Made by a program: the position numbers and the translations under genes. A stretch of DNA of 5,687 bases from an uncultured Eisenbergiella sp. Lineage in GTDB: Bacteria; Bacillota; Clostridia; Lachnospirales; Lachnospiraceae. The stretch's first letter is position 1; each line of letters begins with the position of its first letter. This document shows, piece after piece, positions 1-5,668 of the stretch. The notes below the pieces were generated by a model. It was not told the origin of the DNA and ran no database searches. It saw nothing but the letters and a program-made list of their open reading frames with translations. The stretch spans positions 1 through 5,687 of the forward strand of contig CAJUEL010000087.1 in assembly GCA_910585455.1 (NCBI GenBank). The letters are read 5' to 3'.

Positions 1-923
1 CTTTGAAAACAGGAGTCCGTCATAATACAGTTGCCGGATATAAGACCGTCATCAACGTCCTGAAGAAAGAAGCGTTTGGAAAGCAGCGCATTGATAAGGT
101 ACGCTTGTCAGATGCAAAGGCATGGCTCATTAAGCTTCAGCAGGTGGATGGCAGAGGATACAGTTCCATTCATTCTATCCGTGGTGTTCTCAGACCGGCA
201 TTTCAAATGGCAGTGGATGATGATCTGATCCGCAAGAATCCATTCGGATTTGAACTGGCATCCGTCATTGTCAATGATTCCGTTACCAGAGAAGCGATTA
301 CCCGGAAGCAGGAGCGGGATTTGCTCAAGTTTATCAGGGAAGATGCTCATTTCAGCAGATACTATGACGCAATCTACATTCTTTTTCATACAGGACTTCG
401 TATTTCGGAATTTTGCGGACTGACAATACCTGATATTGAGTTTGAGGAAATGCGTATTAAGGTAGACCATCAGTTGCAGCGCACATCCCAGATGGAATAT
501 GTGATTCAGGAGCCGAAAACGGAAAGCGGTGTCCGCTATGTTCCCATGACAGAAGAAGTAGCAGCGTGTTTTCGCAGAATCATTGCCAAACGGGAAACAC
601 CGAAAGTGGAGCCTATGGTAGATGGTTATATCCGCTTCCTGTATCTGGATAAGAATGATATGCCAATGGTTGCCCTTCACTGGGAGAAGTACATGCAGCA
701 TATCATTGAAAAGTACAACAGGATTTACCGTATCCAGATGCCGAAAGTCACCCCTCATGTATGCAGACACACCTTTTGCTCTAATATGGCGAAGTCGGGA
801 ATGAACCCCAAGACCTTGCAGTACATCATGGGGCATTCAGACATCAGTGTAACACTGAACACCTATACGCATGTGAATTTTGATGATGCGAAAGAGGAAC
901 TGCACCGAGTAGCAAACGGCTGA
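1..923 (+). CDS. int: Tn916-family tyrosine recombinase (integrase), 5' end outside window
   Basis: Site-specific recombinase that cuts and rejoins the element ends during excision and integration through a covalent tyrosine-DNA intermediate. The frame is open from the left edge, and the TTG at 3 is probably an internal leucine codon. About 306 residues are visible against about 405 in Tn916 Int, so the N-terminal arm-binding domain is missing from view. Numbering from codon 3, residues 5-75 resemble the SAM-like core-binding domain (DAKAWL, RKNPF). The catalytic domain shows Arg133 (TGLRISE), Lys172 in the beta-hairpin (PKTESG), His252 and Arg255 (PHVCRHTF), His278 (IMGHSD) and the nucleophile Tyr288 (NTYTHV), so the full catalytic set is present. 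Similarity to Tn916 Int runs through to the end (TPH.CRHTFC, GMNPK.LQYIMGH). Its transcription points at the element end and converges with the leftward operon. It appears intact apart from the window edge. Confidence 0.93.
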   Translation, partial: LKTGVRHNTVAGYKTVINVLKKEAFGKQRIDKVRLSDAKAWLIKLQQVDGRGYSSIHSIRGVLRPAFQMAVDDDLIRKNPFGFELASVIVNDSVTREAITRKQERDLLKFIREDAHFSRYYDAIYILFHTGLRISEFCGLTIPDIEFEEMRIKVDHQLQRTSQMEYVIQEPKTESGVRYVPMTEEVAACFRRIIAKRETPKVEPMVDGYIRFLYLDKNDMPMVALHWEKYMQHIIEKYNRIYRIQMPKVTPHVCRHTFCSNMAKSGMNPKTLQYIMGHSDISVTLNTYTHVNFDDAKEELHRVANG

Positions 924-959
924 AAAAGCCCGTTGGTAAAGCCGCTTACTTTACCAACG
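915..959 (-). terminator. Hairpin at the int stop codon, terminator-like on the minus strand
   Basis: A perfect 11-bp inverted repeat (cgttggtaaag at 931-941, ctttaccaacg at 949-959) with a 7-nt loop begins 7 nt after the integrase stop. Read leftward, the stem is followed after three bases by TTTTT, a fair intrinsic terminator that would stop operon transcripts from running antisense into int. Read rightward, the U-run comes only after a further 11 nt, which is weaker. A second hairpin (915-921 with 927-934, one bulged base) overlaps the left arm, so the two cannot form together. Termination is inferred; the inverted repeat is directly visible. Confidence 0.45.
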
Positions 960-969
960 TATTTACCAA
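933..969. repeat. Three TTGGTAAA copies, possible integrase arm-type (DR2-like) sites
   Basis: TTGGTAAA occurs on the plus strand at 933-940 and as its complement TTTACCAA at 950-957 and 962-969. The last two are direct repeats 12 bp apart, about one helical turn. As I recall it, the Tn916 arm site bound by the integrase N-terminal domain has a core like AGTAGTAAAT, which is similar, and such sites lie within about 150-200 bp of the element ends, as here. Function as Int arm sites is inferred. The first two copies are also the arms of the hairpin, so structure alone could explain them. Confidence 0.45.
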
Positions 970-1054
970 TTTTTCAGGGATAAATATGAGAAAGTATGGG
1001 ACGATTTGAAAAAATACTCTGGAAACGGAAAATTTCGGAACAGACTGGAAACCC

Positions 1055-1936
1055 TTAAAAATCAAGCATTTGAGAAGAAATACAGGATATATAAGGAGTT
1101 ATAGAAAAATGATTAAAATACTTTTTATTTGCCACGATGGCGTCCATCTGCTTCCGGCAGATGACGGTCGCCCTTGTCAAATCCTCTGCCTTCGTCCCGT
1201 CGATGCCGGTGCAGTTGGTCATATTGCAGGTGACCACCCCCGGAAGGGTGGTGCGGTATAACAGCACGTGCCCCGCCGGGGCAGGCAGGTTCTCCCGCCC
1301 CACTCTCTGAATATCGCCTGCCGGAATTTCCAGATGGTCCTCAAAGCAGCCGGGAAAAACGCCCCTTTCCGTATCCACCCCTGCTACCTTAAACATGATC
1401 GTGACGGGCTGCATTTTATGATCCGTTTCCCTCCCCAGCGTATAGGGCGCTCCCGCACGGGCGGCGATATCCCCGTCTCCGCTGGCATCGATGATGATTT
1501 TTCCCATGAGCACGCCGCGCCCGGATTTGTTTTCCACAATCACGCCCCGTATGCTGTCCCCTTCCATGACAGGGGCGCAGGCGAAGGTATAGAGAAACAG
1601 CTCCACGCCCGCCTCCTCCAGCATTTCCAAAAGCACCGTCTTTAACCGTTCCGGATTGATGATATAGCGCTGCCTGCCGTCCGGCGAATCAACATCGGCA
1701 GACCGGGCGATGAGCTCTTCATAAAAGCCGCCCTTCGTATTTCCCGTCCAATGGCTCATCAGCCCCTCCGTCGCGATGCCGCCCACATTGCCTGTCTGTT
1801 CTACAAGCACGACGGACGCGCCCTCCCGCGCCGCCACAATCGCCGCGGACACGCCGGCGGGACCGGAACCGATCACCACCACGTCCGCCTGCGCCATAAC
1901 CGGTATTTCTCTGCCCGGCTCCTGATAGGTATTCAT
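1055..1936 (-). CDS. FAD-dependent oxidoreductase, truncated by the element insertion
   Basis: Member of the FAD_oxidored-type (PF12831-like) flavoproteins, which oxidise or reduce small organic substrates; the substrate is not evident. From the start at 1936 the product is 293 residues. It shows a Rossmann dinucleotide-binding motif GSGPAG (23-28), an acidic residue Glu46 in VVLVEQ expected to contact the FAD ribose, GGIATEGLM (52-60), and the family signature DASGDGDIAARAG (150-162). Family members are usually about 430-470 residues. Here the family-like sequence ends at MDAIVA (264-269), and the last 24 residues (from Asn270) are encoded by AT-rich element DNA, ending at a TAA inside the ICE. 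It is therefore a broken gene, probably inactive. The start at 1936 is preferred over the ATG at 1960 because AAAGGGGG (1944-1951) lies 7 nt upstream of it, while the 1960 ATG overlaps the preceding stop as TAATG and has no good ribosome site. It is last in the operon, 23 nt after the solute-binding protein. Confidence 0.85.
   Translation of the reverse strand: MNTYQEPGREIPVMAQADVVVIGSGPAGVSAAIVAAREGASVVLVEQTGNVGGIATEGLMSHWTGNTKGGFYEELIARSADVDSPDGRQRYIINPERLKTVLLEMLEEAGVELFLYTFACAPVMEGDSIRGVIVENKSGRGVLMGKIIIDASGDGDIAARAGAPYTLGRETDHKMQPVTIMFKVAGVDTERGVFPGCFEDHLEIPAGDIQRVGRENLPAPAGHVLLYRTTLPGVVTCNMTNCTGIDGTKAEDLTRATVICRKQMDAIVANKKYFNHFSITPYISCISSQMLDF
1093..1261 (+). other. Translation-start cassette: SD plus ATG encoding an LMW-PTP-like N terminus, fused to host DNA
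   Basis: An AAGGAG Shine-Dalgarno (1093-1098) sits 10 nt before ATG at 1109. The codons read MIKILFICH and then leave the pattern (DGVHLL) once host sequence begins at about 1136; the frame stops at 1259-1261 after 50 codons. Low-molecular-weight protein tyrosine phosphatases of Firmicutes typically begin like MIKILFICHGNICRSPMAE, where the CHGNICRS stretch is the catalytic P-loop. The first nine residues match and the P-loop Cys is included, but the rest of the enzyme is absent. The reading is that the element end carries a replacement 5' end for its usual target gene. The downstream 40 or so residues are antisense to the oxidoreductase and have no meaning as protein. A chance match of nine codons is possible but less likely given the ribosome binding site. 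Confidence 0.5.
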
Positions 1937-1959
1937 GCCTTTTCCCCCTTTATGCCGCA

Positions 1960-3549
1960 TTATTCCATATAGCCCTGTTCCCGCAGCTGTTCCTCTGCGG
2001 ATTCCATATATCTGTCAAATTCAAAGGTTGTCCGCAGCTCCTCCAGAAACTGATCGTATTCGGAAATTGGCCTTGTGCCGAAAATAAAGGCGATCATATT
2101 TTCATTGATATAGGTTCCCATATCCTCCGCATGAAACCCTTCCGGCGCAACGACGGCTCCCTCATAGGTCACCATTCTGTCCTCATCCAGCTTTGCCGCA
2201 AAGGCGATGCTGTCCGCCGCTTCCGGGAATTTTACGCCCAGATAGGTTTCTTCATCCCTGTGCGCGATCTGATAGGTCCACAAAAAATCGCATTCCGAGG
2301 ACATGAGATCGGTTTTGACAATCTGCCCATCCTCAATATTATAATGCCTTCCCTCCACGCCATAGCTCACCAGCCGCTCTCCTTCCTCGCTGACGATGAA
2401 GTTTAACAGCTTAATGACCGCATCCAGCTTCGCCGGATTCTCCGCCACCTCTGCGCTGACGCACCAGCGCCCCTTTGAAGCAACGGCGGAAACGGTATCG
2501 AAGCTGGGCGTTATGCCCGTGCCCGCATCCGGTACGTCAAACCATACCCAGTCTGCGTTTGCATCCACCGCCGTCAGCTGCTCGATAAACGCCTGCTTAT
2601 ACATACCTGCCCAGTTAAAGGCCGCCATACCGGCTTTACACTGCGCCATTTTATCCCGTACGGCATCCTCCGTGTTCGCCACGATGTCCGGATCCACCAC
2701 GCCCGCATCCACAAATTTTCTGCACATTTCCAGCCCCTCCTGCATGTGCGGCGCTAAAAGCGTGGATGTCAGTTTCCCGTCCTCTAAAATGAGCTGATTC
2801 CATATGGAACCTCCATAGGGATTCAGGATCAGGTTAAAGGAACCCAGCCCGTTTCCGGTAAAGCCATAAGTATCCTGCGCGCCATTCCCGTCCGGGTCCT
2901 CAAAGGTGAGCTTCTTTGCTACCTCCAGCATTTCCTCCATCGTCGTCGGAGTCTGGGCGCCAACCTTATCCAGCCAGTCCTGGCGCACCACCGGCAGCGC
3001 ATAGCTTCCCCGCCCTTTTTTGGGAATGACATAGATTTCTCCGTCCATATAGTTGGGCTGCAGCGCATCTTCCCCGACCCAGTCCAGGAAGGGCTGCAGC
3101 TGGTCCAGATATCCCGCCAGGCTCATCACAATGCCGTTGTCCACATACTGGCGCAGAGTTTCATCCGAAGGTGACTGGAAGAGATCCGGCACATCCCCAC
3201 CGGAAATTCTGGCATTTAACGCCGTCGCATAATCGGCGCCCGCCCCCACGATATTCAGCGTCACACCGACCCCGATCGCATCCAAAATACCCTGTTCCAC
3301 AAAATTATCCGCCTTGTCCGGCAGGGTCACGCCATCCGCGCTCACCAGCTCCAGCGAAACCACATCCCCTTGCGTTGCCGCATCCGTGGCTTCTTCCTCC
3401 TGCTGCCCGCCGGATTCCTGCACGCCGCTCTCCTGTGCTGCAGGCGCGGTATCCGCCGTCCCTACAGCGGGCGCATTGCCGTTGCCGCATCCTGCCATAA
3501 CCAGCATGGCCAGGCCCACCAGCATTGCCATCACTTTTTTCTGTTTCAT
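1960..3549 (-). CDS. Extracellular solute-binding lipoprotein of a sugar ABC importer (LplA/LipO type)
   Basis: Captures a saccharide outside the membrane and delivers it to the two permeases encoded just upstream. The product has 529 residues. Residues 1-20 form a lipoprotein signal peptide (KQKK, hydrophobic core, lipobox VMAG) with the lipidated Cys21. Residues 22-62 are a low-complexity Ala/Gln/Glu/Gly tether. The rest has the look of family 1 solute-binding proteins paired with LplB/LplC permeases: GGDVPDLF (117-124), WLDKVG..TPTTMEEM (192-207), DPDGNGAQDTYG (218-229), FDTVSAV (350-356), and a C-terminal GVEGRHYNIEDG (397-408). DPDGNGAQD is an EF-hand-like loop similar to the calcium site described in the alginate-binding proteins AlgQ1/AlgQ2. 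The frame extends upstream to 3843, but the ATG at 3549 is the real start: it opens the signal peptide and follows AAAGGGG (3556-3562) by 6 nt. The sugar cannot be told from sequence. Confidence 0.92.
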   Translation of the reverse strand: MKQKKVMAMLVGLAMLVMAGCGNGNAPAVGTADTAPAAQESGVQESGGQQEEEATDAATQGDVVSLELVSADGVTLPDKADNFVEQGILDAIGVGVTLNIVGAGADYATALNARISGGDVPDLFQSPSDETLRQYVDNGIVMSLAGYLDQLQPFLDWVGEDALQPNYMDGEIYVIPKKGRGSYALPVVRQDWLDKVGAQTPTTMEEMLEVAKKLTFEDPDGNGAQDTYGFTGNGLGSFNLILNPYGGSIWNQLILEDGKLTSTLLAPHMQEGLEMCRKFVDAGVVDPDIVANTEDAVRDKMAQCKAGMAAFNWAGMYKQAFIEQLTAVDANADWVWFDVPDAGTGITPSFDTVSAVASKGRWCVSAEVAENPAKLDAVIKLLNFIVSEEGERLVSYGVEGRHYNIEDGQIVKTDLMSSECDFLWTYQIAHRDEETYLGVKFPEAADSIAFAAKLDEDRMVTYEGAVVAPEGFHAEDMGTYINENMIAFIFGTRPISEYDQFLEELRTTFEFDRYMESAEEQLREQGYME

Positions 3550-3605
3550 AAGTTTCCCCTTTCTTAAAAAATGTTTGTTTTTATATGAAGGCAAAGGACT
3601 GGTCC

Positions 3606-4463
3606 TTATCCCTTTACCGCCCCCAACATCATCCCCTTCGTGAAATATTTCTGTATGAAGGGATAAACCACAATGATCGGTATCGTGGTGAACACCACCA
3701 TCGCCATCTGCAGCGTCATCGTCGGAATCGTCGCGTCCGCGTTCATTTCCATGTTCGGCGTCAGCATCCTGCGCAGCACCACCTGCAGCGTCTGCATATT
3801 CTGGTCCGGCAGATACATGATGGAATCGAAATAGGTTTCCCAATGGCTGACCGCATAAAACAGCACCATCGTCATAACGACAGGCTTCGACAGCGGCACA
3901 ACGATCCTGCGCAATACACAGAATTCATTCGCCCCGTCCATTCTGGCGGATTCAAACAGCTCCTCCGGCAGATTTTCAAAAAAGGCCTTCACCACCATCA
4001 GATTATAGGTATAAACCGCTCCCGGAATCAGCAAAGCCCAATAGGTGCCGACCAGGTTCAGGTTCTTAATCAGCAGATAGGTGGGAATCGTCCCGCCGCT
4101 AAACAGCATGGGAAAGATGATAAACGGAATCAACCACTTCCTTCCCGCAAGCTTCTTTTTGCTCAGCGGATACGCCATCATCACCGTCGCCACGATGTTA
4201 ATCGCCGTCCCCGCTATGGTGATATAAGCCGTAATCCCCATCGCCCGGGGCAGCGCCTTTTGCTGTATGATGGTTCTGTAAGCATCCAGCGTGACCGACC
4301 TTGGGATGACTAAAAACCCGCCGTTTCTGTGCACCTCCGTAATCGGCGTCAGGGACACGCTGACCACGTATAAAAGCGGAAACACACATACCACGCAAAC
4401 CACCGCCAAAATCAGAATAATCAAACCGTCCACGAGCCTGTCGCCCTTACTTTTTTTTACCAT
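3606..4463 (-). CDS. Carbohydrate ABC transporter permease (LplC/YtcP type)
   Basis: One of two integral membrane subunits that form the sugar channel. It has 285 residues, the usual length for the family. Hydrophobic segments that can span the membrane lie at about 13-36, 76-98, 109-130, 140-160, 193-206 and 250-270. The cytoplasmic EAA loop that docks the ATPase is ELFESARMDGANEF (168-181) with Gly177 and Pro190 in the expected places. The C terminus YPFIQKYFTKGMMLGAVKG is a hallmark of LplC-type permeases. Its ATG (4461-4463) overlaps the end of the preceding permease gene by 7 nt, so translation is probably coupled; GAGGG at 4467-4471 is a close-spaced, imperfect ribosome site. The second to fourth codons lie in a run of eight A residues. 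The solute-binding gene follows after 56 nt. Confidence 0.93.
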   Translation of the reverse strand: MVKKSKGDRLVDGLIILILAVVCVVCVFPLLYVVSVSLTPITEVHRNGGFLVIPRSVTLDAYRTIIQQKALPRAMGITAYITIAGTAINIVATVMMAYPLSKKKLAGRKWLIPFIIFPMLFSGGTIPTYLLIKNLNLVGTYWALLIPGAVYTYNLMVVKAFFENLPEELFESARMDGANEFCVLRRIVVPLSKPVVMTMVLFYAVSHWETYFDSIMYLPDQNMQTLQVVLRRMLTPNMEMNADATIPTMTLQMAMVVFTTIPIIVVYPFIQKYFTKGMMLGAVKG

Positions 4464-5383
4464 AAGCCCTCATCCCACTTTCTTGCCAGTTTATTTGTAC
4501 CCAGCACCAAAACCAGACCGATCACGGACTTCAAAAGCCCGACCGCGCTGGCAAGGCTGTAATTCATCCGCTGGATGCCCTCTTTAAACACCCAGGTATC
4601 CAGAATTTCCGATACGCCAAGCACCTGTTGGGAGGCGATCACATAAATCTGATCGAAGCCCGCGTTCATGATGGAGCCCGACCGCAGGATGAGCTGCAAA
4701 ATGAAGGTGCCCCGCAAAAGCGGCAGCGTGATGTACCAGATCCGTTTCAGCTTGCTGCAGCCGTCTATGATCGCCGCCTCATACAGGGTCGTGTCGATTC
4801 CCGCAATCGCCGCCAGATAGATGATCGCCGACCATCCCAGGCCCTTCCACAGATCCGTCCCCACGATCATCGCCTGAAAATGATCCGGATTGGTCAGAAA
4901 CGGATAGGAAGAGAATCCCAGCTGTGTCAGCCACCGGTTGATCAGCCCCGTGCTCTGGGAGAAAAACGCGATCATGATGCCGTATATGATCACCCAGGAA
5001 AGAAAGTGCGGCAGATAGCTCGCCGTCTGGACAAGCTTGCGGAACCACTTGCCCCTGCACTCATTGATCATGATCGCCAGAATGACCGGCGGAATCATGC
5101 CGAATATGATCTTGTAAAAGCTGATCTTCAACGTATTCCCGATCACCTGCGACGCATAGGGACTTTTGAAAAAATAGTCAAAGTGTTTCAACAGCGGATC
5201 CGCCCAGGGGCTTCCAAGAATGCCCTTGGGAATGTTGTAATCCTTAAAGGCGATGAGCACGCCGTACATGGGACCATATTTGAATATGAGATAATAAATG
5301 AGGAACGGCAGCAGCATGAGATAATACTGCCAGTTCCATTTGACCGTATGCGCGATCTTTTGTTTCCAGTTTTTTGGTTCCAT
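4457..5383 (-). CDS. Sugar ABC transporter permease (LplB type)
   Basis: First gene of the operon and partner of the LplC-type permease in the inner channel of a carbohydrate importer. The 308 residues include an N-terminal segment YYLMLLPFLIYYLIFKYGPMYG (20-41) typical of LplB proteins, then membrane-spanning stretches near 83-106, 122-141, 172-194, 224-236 and 276-296. The ATPase-docking EAA loop is LYEAAIIDGCSKLKRIWYITLP (200-221), with Glu202, Gly208 and Pro221 conserved. The start at 5383 is fixed by AAGGAGGGG (5387-5395), a near-perfect Shine-Dalgarno. No ATPase gene follows, as is usual for this family, where a shared MsmK/MsmX-type ATPase encoded elsewhere powers several importers. 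The stop codon lies inside the start of the next gene. Confidence 0.93.
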   Translation of the reverse strand: MEPKNWKQKIAHTVKWNWQYYLMLLPFLIYYLIFKYGPMYGVLIAFKDYNIPKGILGSPWADPLLKHFDYFFKSPYASQVIGNTLKISFYKIIFGMIPPVILAIMINECRGKWFRKLVQTASYLPHFLSWVIIYGIMIAFFSQSTGLINRWLTQLGFSSYPFLTNPDHFQAMIVGTDLWKGLGWSAIIYLAAIAGIDTTLYEAAIIDGCSKLKRIWYITLPLLRGTFILQLILRSGSIMNAGFDQIYVIASQQVLGVSEILDTWVFKEGIQRMNYSLASAVGLLKSVIGLVLVLGTNKLARKWDEGLW

Positions 5384-5386
5384 CTT

Positions 5387-5395
5387 CCCCTCCTT
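5387..5395 (-). promoter_or_regulatory. Ribosome binding site of the first permease
   Basis: The minus strand reads AAGGAGGGG three nucleotides before ATG, with the AAGGAGG core 5 nt away. It is nearly a full anti-16S match, decides the start at 5383, and suggests efficient translation of the operon's first gene. Confidence 0.8.
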
Positions 5396-5457
5396 TTTGA
5401 CATCTTATACTGTACTTTTCTGTTATGAAACTATTCTACCTGATCTGTTTGCACAAA

Positions 5458-5486
5458 AATATACAGAAAACCGGGAAAAATGTCTG
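5458..5486 (-). promoter_or_regulatory. Candidate sigma-A promoter of the sugar-importer operon
   Basis: On the minus strand CAGACA (5486-5481) and TATATT (5463-5458) are separated by 17 nt, giving nine of twelve consensus bases. Transcription would begin near 5451 and leave a leader of about 65-70 nt. A second -10-like TAGAAT at 5438-5433 has no good -35. Only the match to consensus supports this, and the weak -35 would fit an activator-dependent promoter. Confidence 0.4.
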
Positions 5487-5516
5487 ATTTTTGTATCATT
5501 TGGGGAAATTAATTTT

Positions 5517-5546
5517 GTAACAGTTCAGCCTTGGCTGAACTGTTAC
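5517..5546. repeat. Perfect 14-bp-arm palindrome, operator or hairpin
   Basis: The arms gtaacagttcagcc (5517-5530) and ggctgaactgttac (5533-5546) are exact reverse complements around a 2-nt centre. Flanking AATTAA-type tracts add partial pairing after a small bulge. No clean U-run follows on either strand, so it is not a standard intrinsic terminator. It lies about 30 bp upstream of the candidate -35 of the operon, a position that suits a regulator-binding site. Confidence 0.6.
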
Positions 5547-5579
5547 TTAATTTTCCTGTTCTGCAGCCAGGATAACCGC

Positions 5580-5601
5580 ATAAAGTTACAATAAAGTTAC
5601 A
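5580..5601. repeat. Tandem 11-bp direct repeat
   Basis: Two exact, abutting copies of ataaagttaca (5580-5590 and 5591-5601). Each contains GTTACAA when the next base is included, and the same heptamer occurs inverted at 5515-5521 on the edge of the nearby palindrome. Direct repeats one helical turn apart are typical of AraC-like or response-regulator sites; that use is inferred. Confidence 0.55.
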
Positions 5602-5629
5602 AAAGGAATGGTTTGCCCATTCCTTTTTT
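5601..5629. terminator. Intrinsic terminator-like hairpin, probably bidirectional
   Basis: The stem aaaaggaatgg (5601-5611) pairs with ccattcctttt (5617-5627) around the loop tttgc. Read rightward the stem runs into TTTTTT; read leftward it ends in a shorter TTTT. No gene in the window obviously ends here: the operon starts at 5383 and runs away from it, and the next promoter fires rightward just beyond. It may end a small transcript within the intergenic region, or insulate the two divergent units. Confidence 0.6.
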
Positions 5630-5638
5630 CACCCCCCT

Positions 5639-5668
5639 TTGATATACTTATTTTAGAACGAATATAAT
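5639..5668 (+). promoter_or_regulatory. Near-consensus rightward sigma-A promoter
   Basis: TTGATA (5639-5644) and a perfect TATAAT (5663-5668) are separated by 18 nt, eleven of twelve consensus bases. It directs transcription out of the right edge, so a divergent gene should begin just past the window; AAAGGATG-like sequence at 5670-5676 is followed by no complete frame here. The product is unknown. Confidence 0.65.

Larger units (their letters stand above)
1..1136 (+). mobile_element. Right (int-side) end of a Tn916/Tn1549-like integrative conjugative element
   Basis: The segment holds a tyrosine integrase transcribed outward toward the end of the element, as in the Tn916 family, then about 200 bp of noncoding DNA that becomes extremely AT-rich. 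G+C is 15/70 in 1061-1130 and 43/70 in 1131-1200, so the edge is sharp. On the minus strand the oxidoreductase reading frame stops resembling its family at the same place, after residue 269 (nt 1130). The exact crossover cannot be fixed from one end. It lies between about 1124 and 1136, because the bases gccacg (1131-1136) fit both the element tip and the host gene. The left end of the element and all transfer genes lie outside the window. The assignment to an ICE rather than a prophage is inferred from the integrase type. Confidence 0.8.

Noticed and set aside
108..836. 242-codon open frame on the minus strand inside the integrase
   Set aside because: It is antisense to a clearly recognisable integrase, has no ribosome site or family resemblance, and is rich in Cys and His as expected for a shadow frame.
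3594..3607. Palindrome aaggac-tg-gtcctt between the LplC-type permease and the binding protein gene
   Set aside because: Only 6 bp per arm, overlaps the stop codon and has no following U-run on the coding strand; too short to claim as a processing or attenuation site.
3550..3843. 98-codon N-terminal extension of the solute-binding protein
   Set aside because: The extension lies inside the LplC-type permease gene in another frame; the lipoprotein signal peptide and AAAGGGG site place the start at 3549.
3585..4313. 242-codon plus-strand frame opposite the LplC-type permease
   Set aside because: Antisense shadow with biased His/Arg/Gln composition and no recognisable motif.
4628..5428. 266-codon plus-strand frame opposite the LplB-type permease
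   Set aside because: Antisense shadow with highly biased Arg/Asp/Gln content; the opposite strand encodes a conserved permease with its own ribosome site.
5401..5520. Search for a cre (CcpA) box upstream of the operon
   Set aside because: The best stretch (TGCAAACAGATCAG on the minus strand) misses several consensus positions, including the central CG.
5340..5594. 84-codon plus-strand frame running through the intergenic region
   Set aside because: It starts inside the permease gene, crosses the perfect palindrome, has no ribosome site and shows no family resemblance.
5598..5626. Tiny minus-strand peptide frame MGKPFLL after a G-rich stretch, considered as a leader peptide
   Set aside because: It is contained entirely in the terminator stem, its G-run is too far from the ATG, and seven codons can occur by chance.
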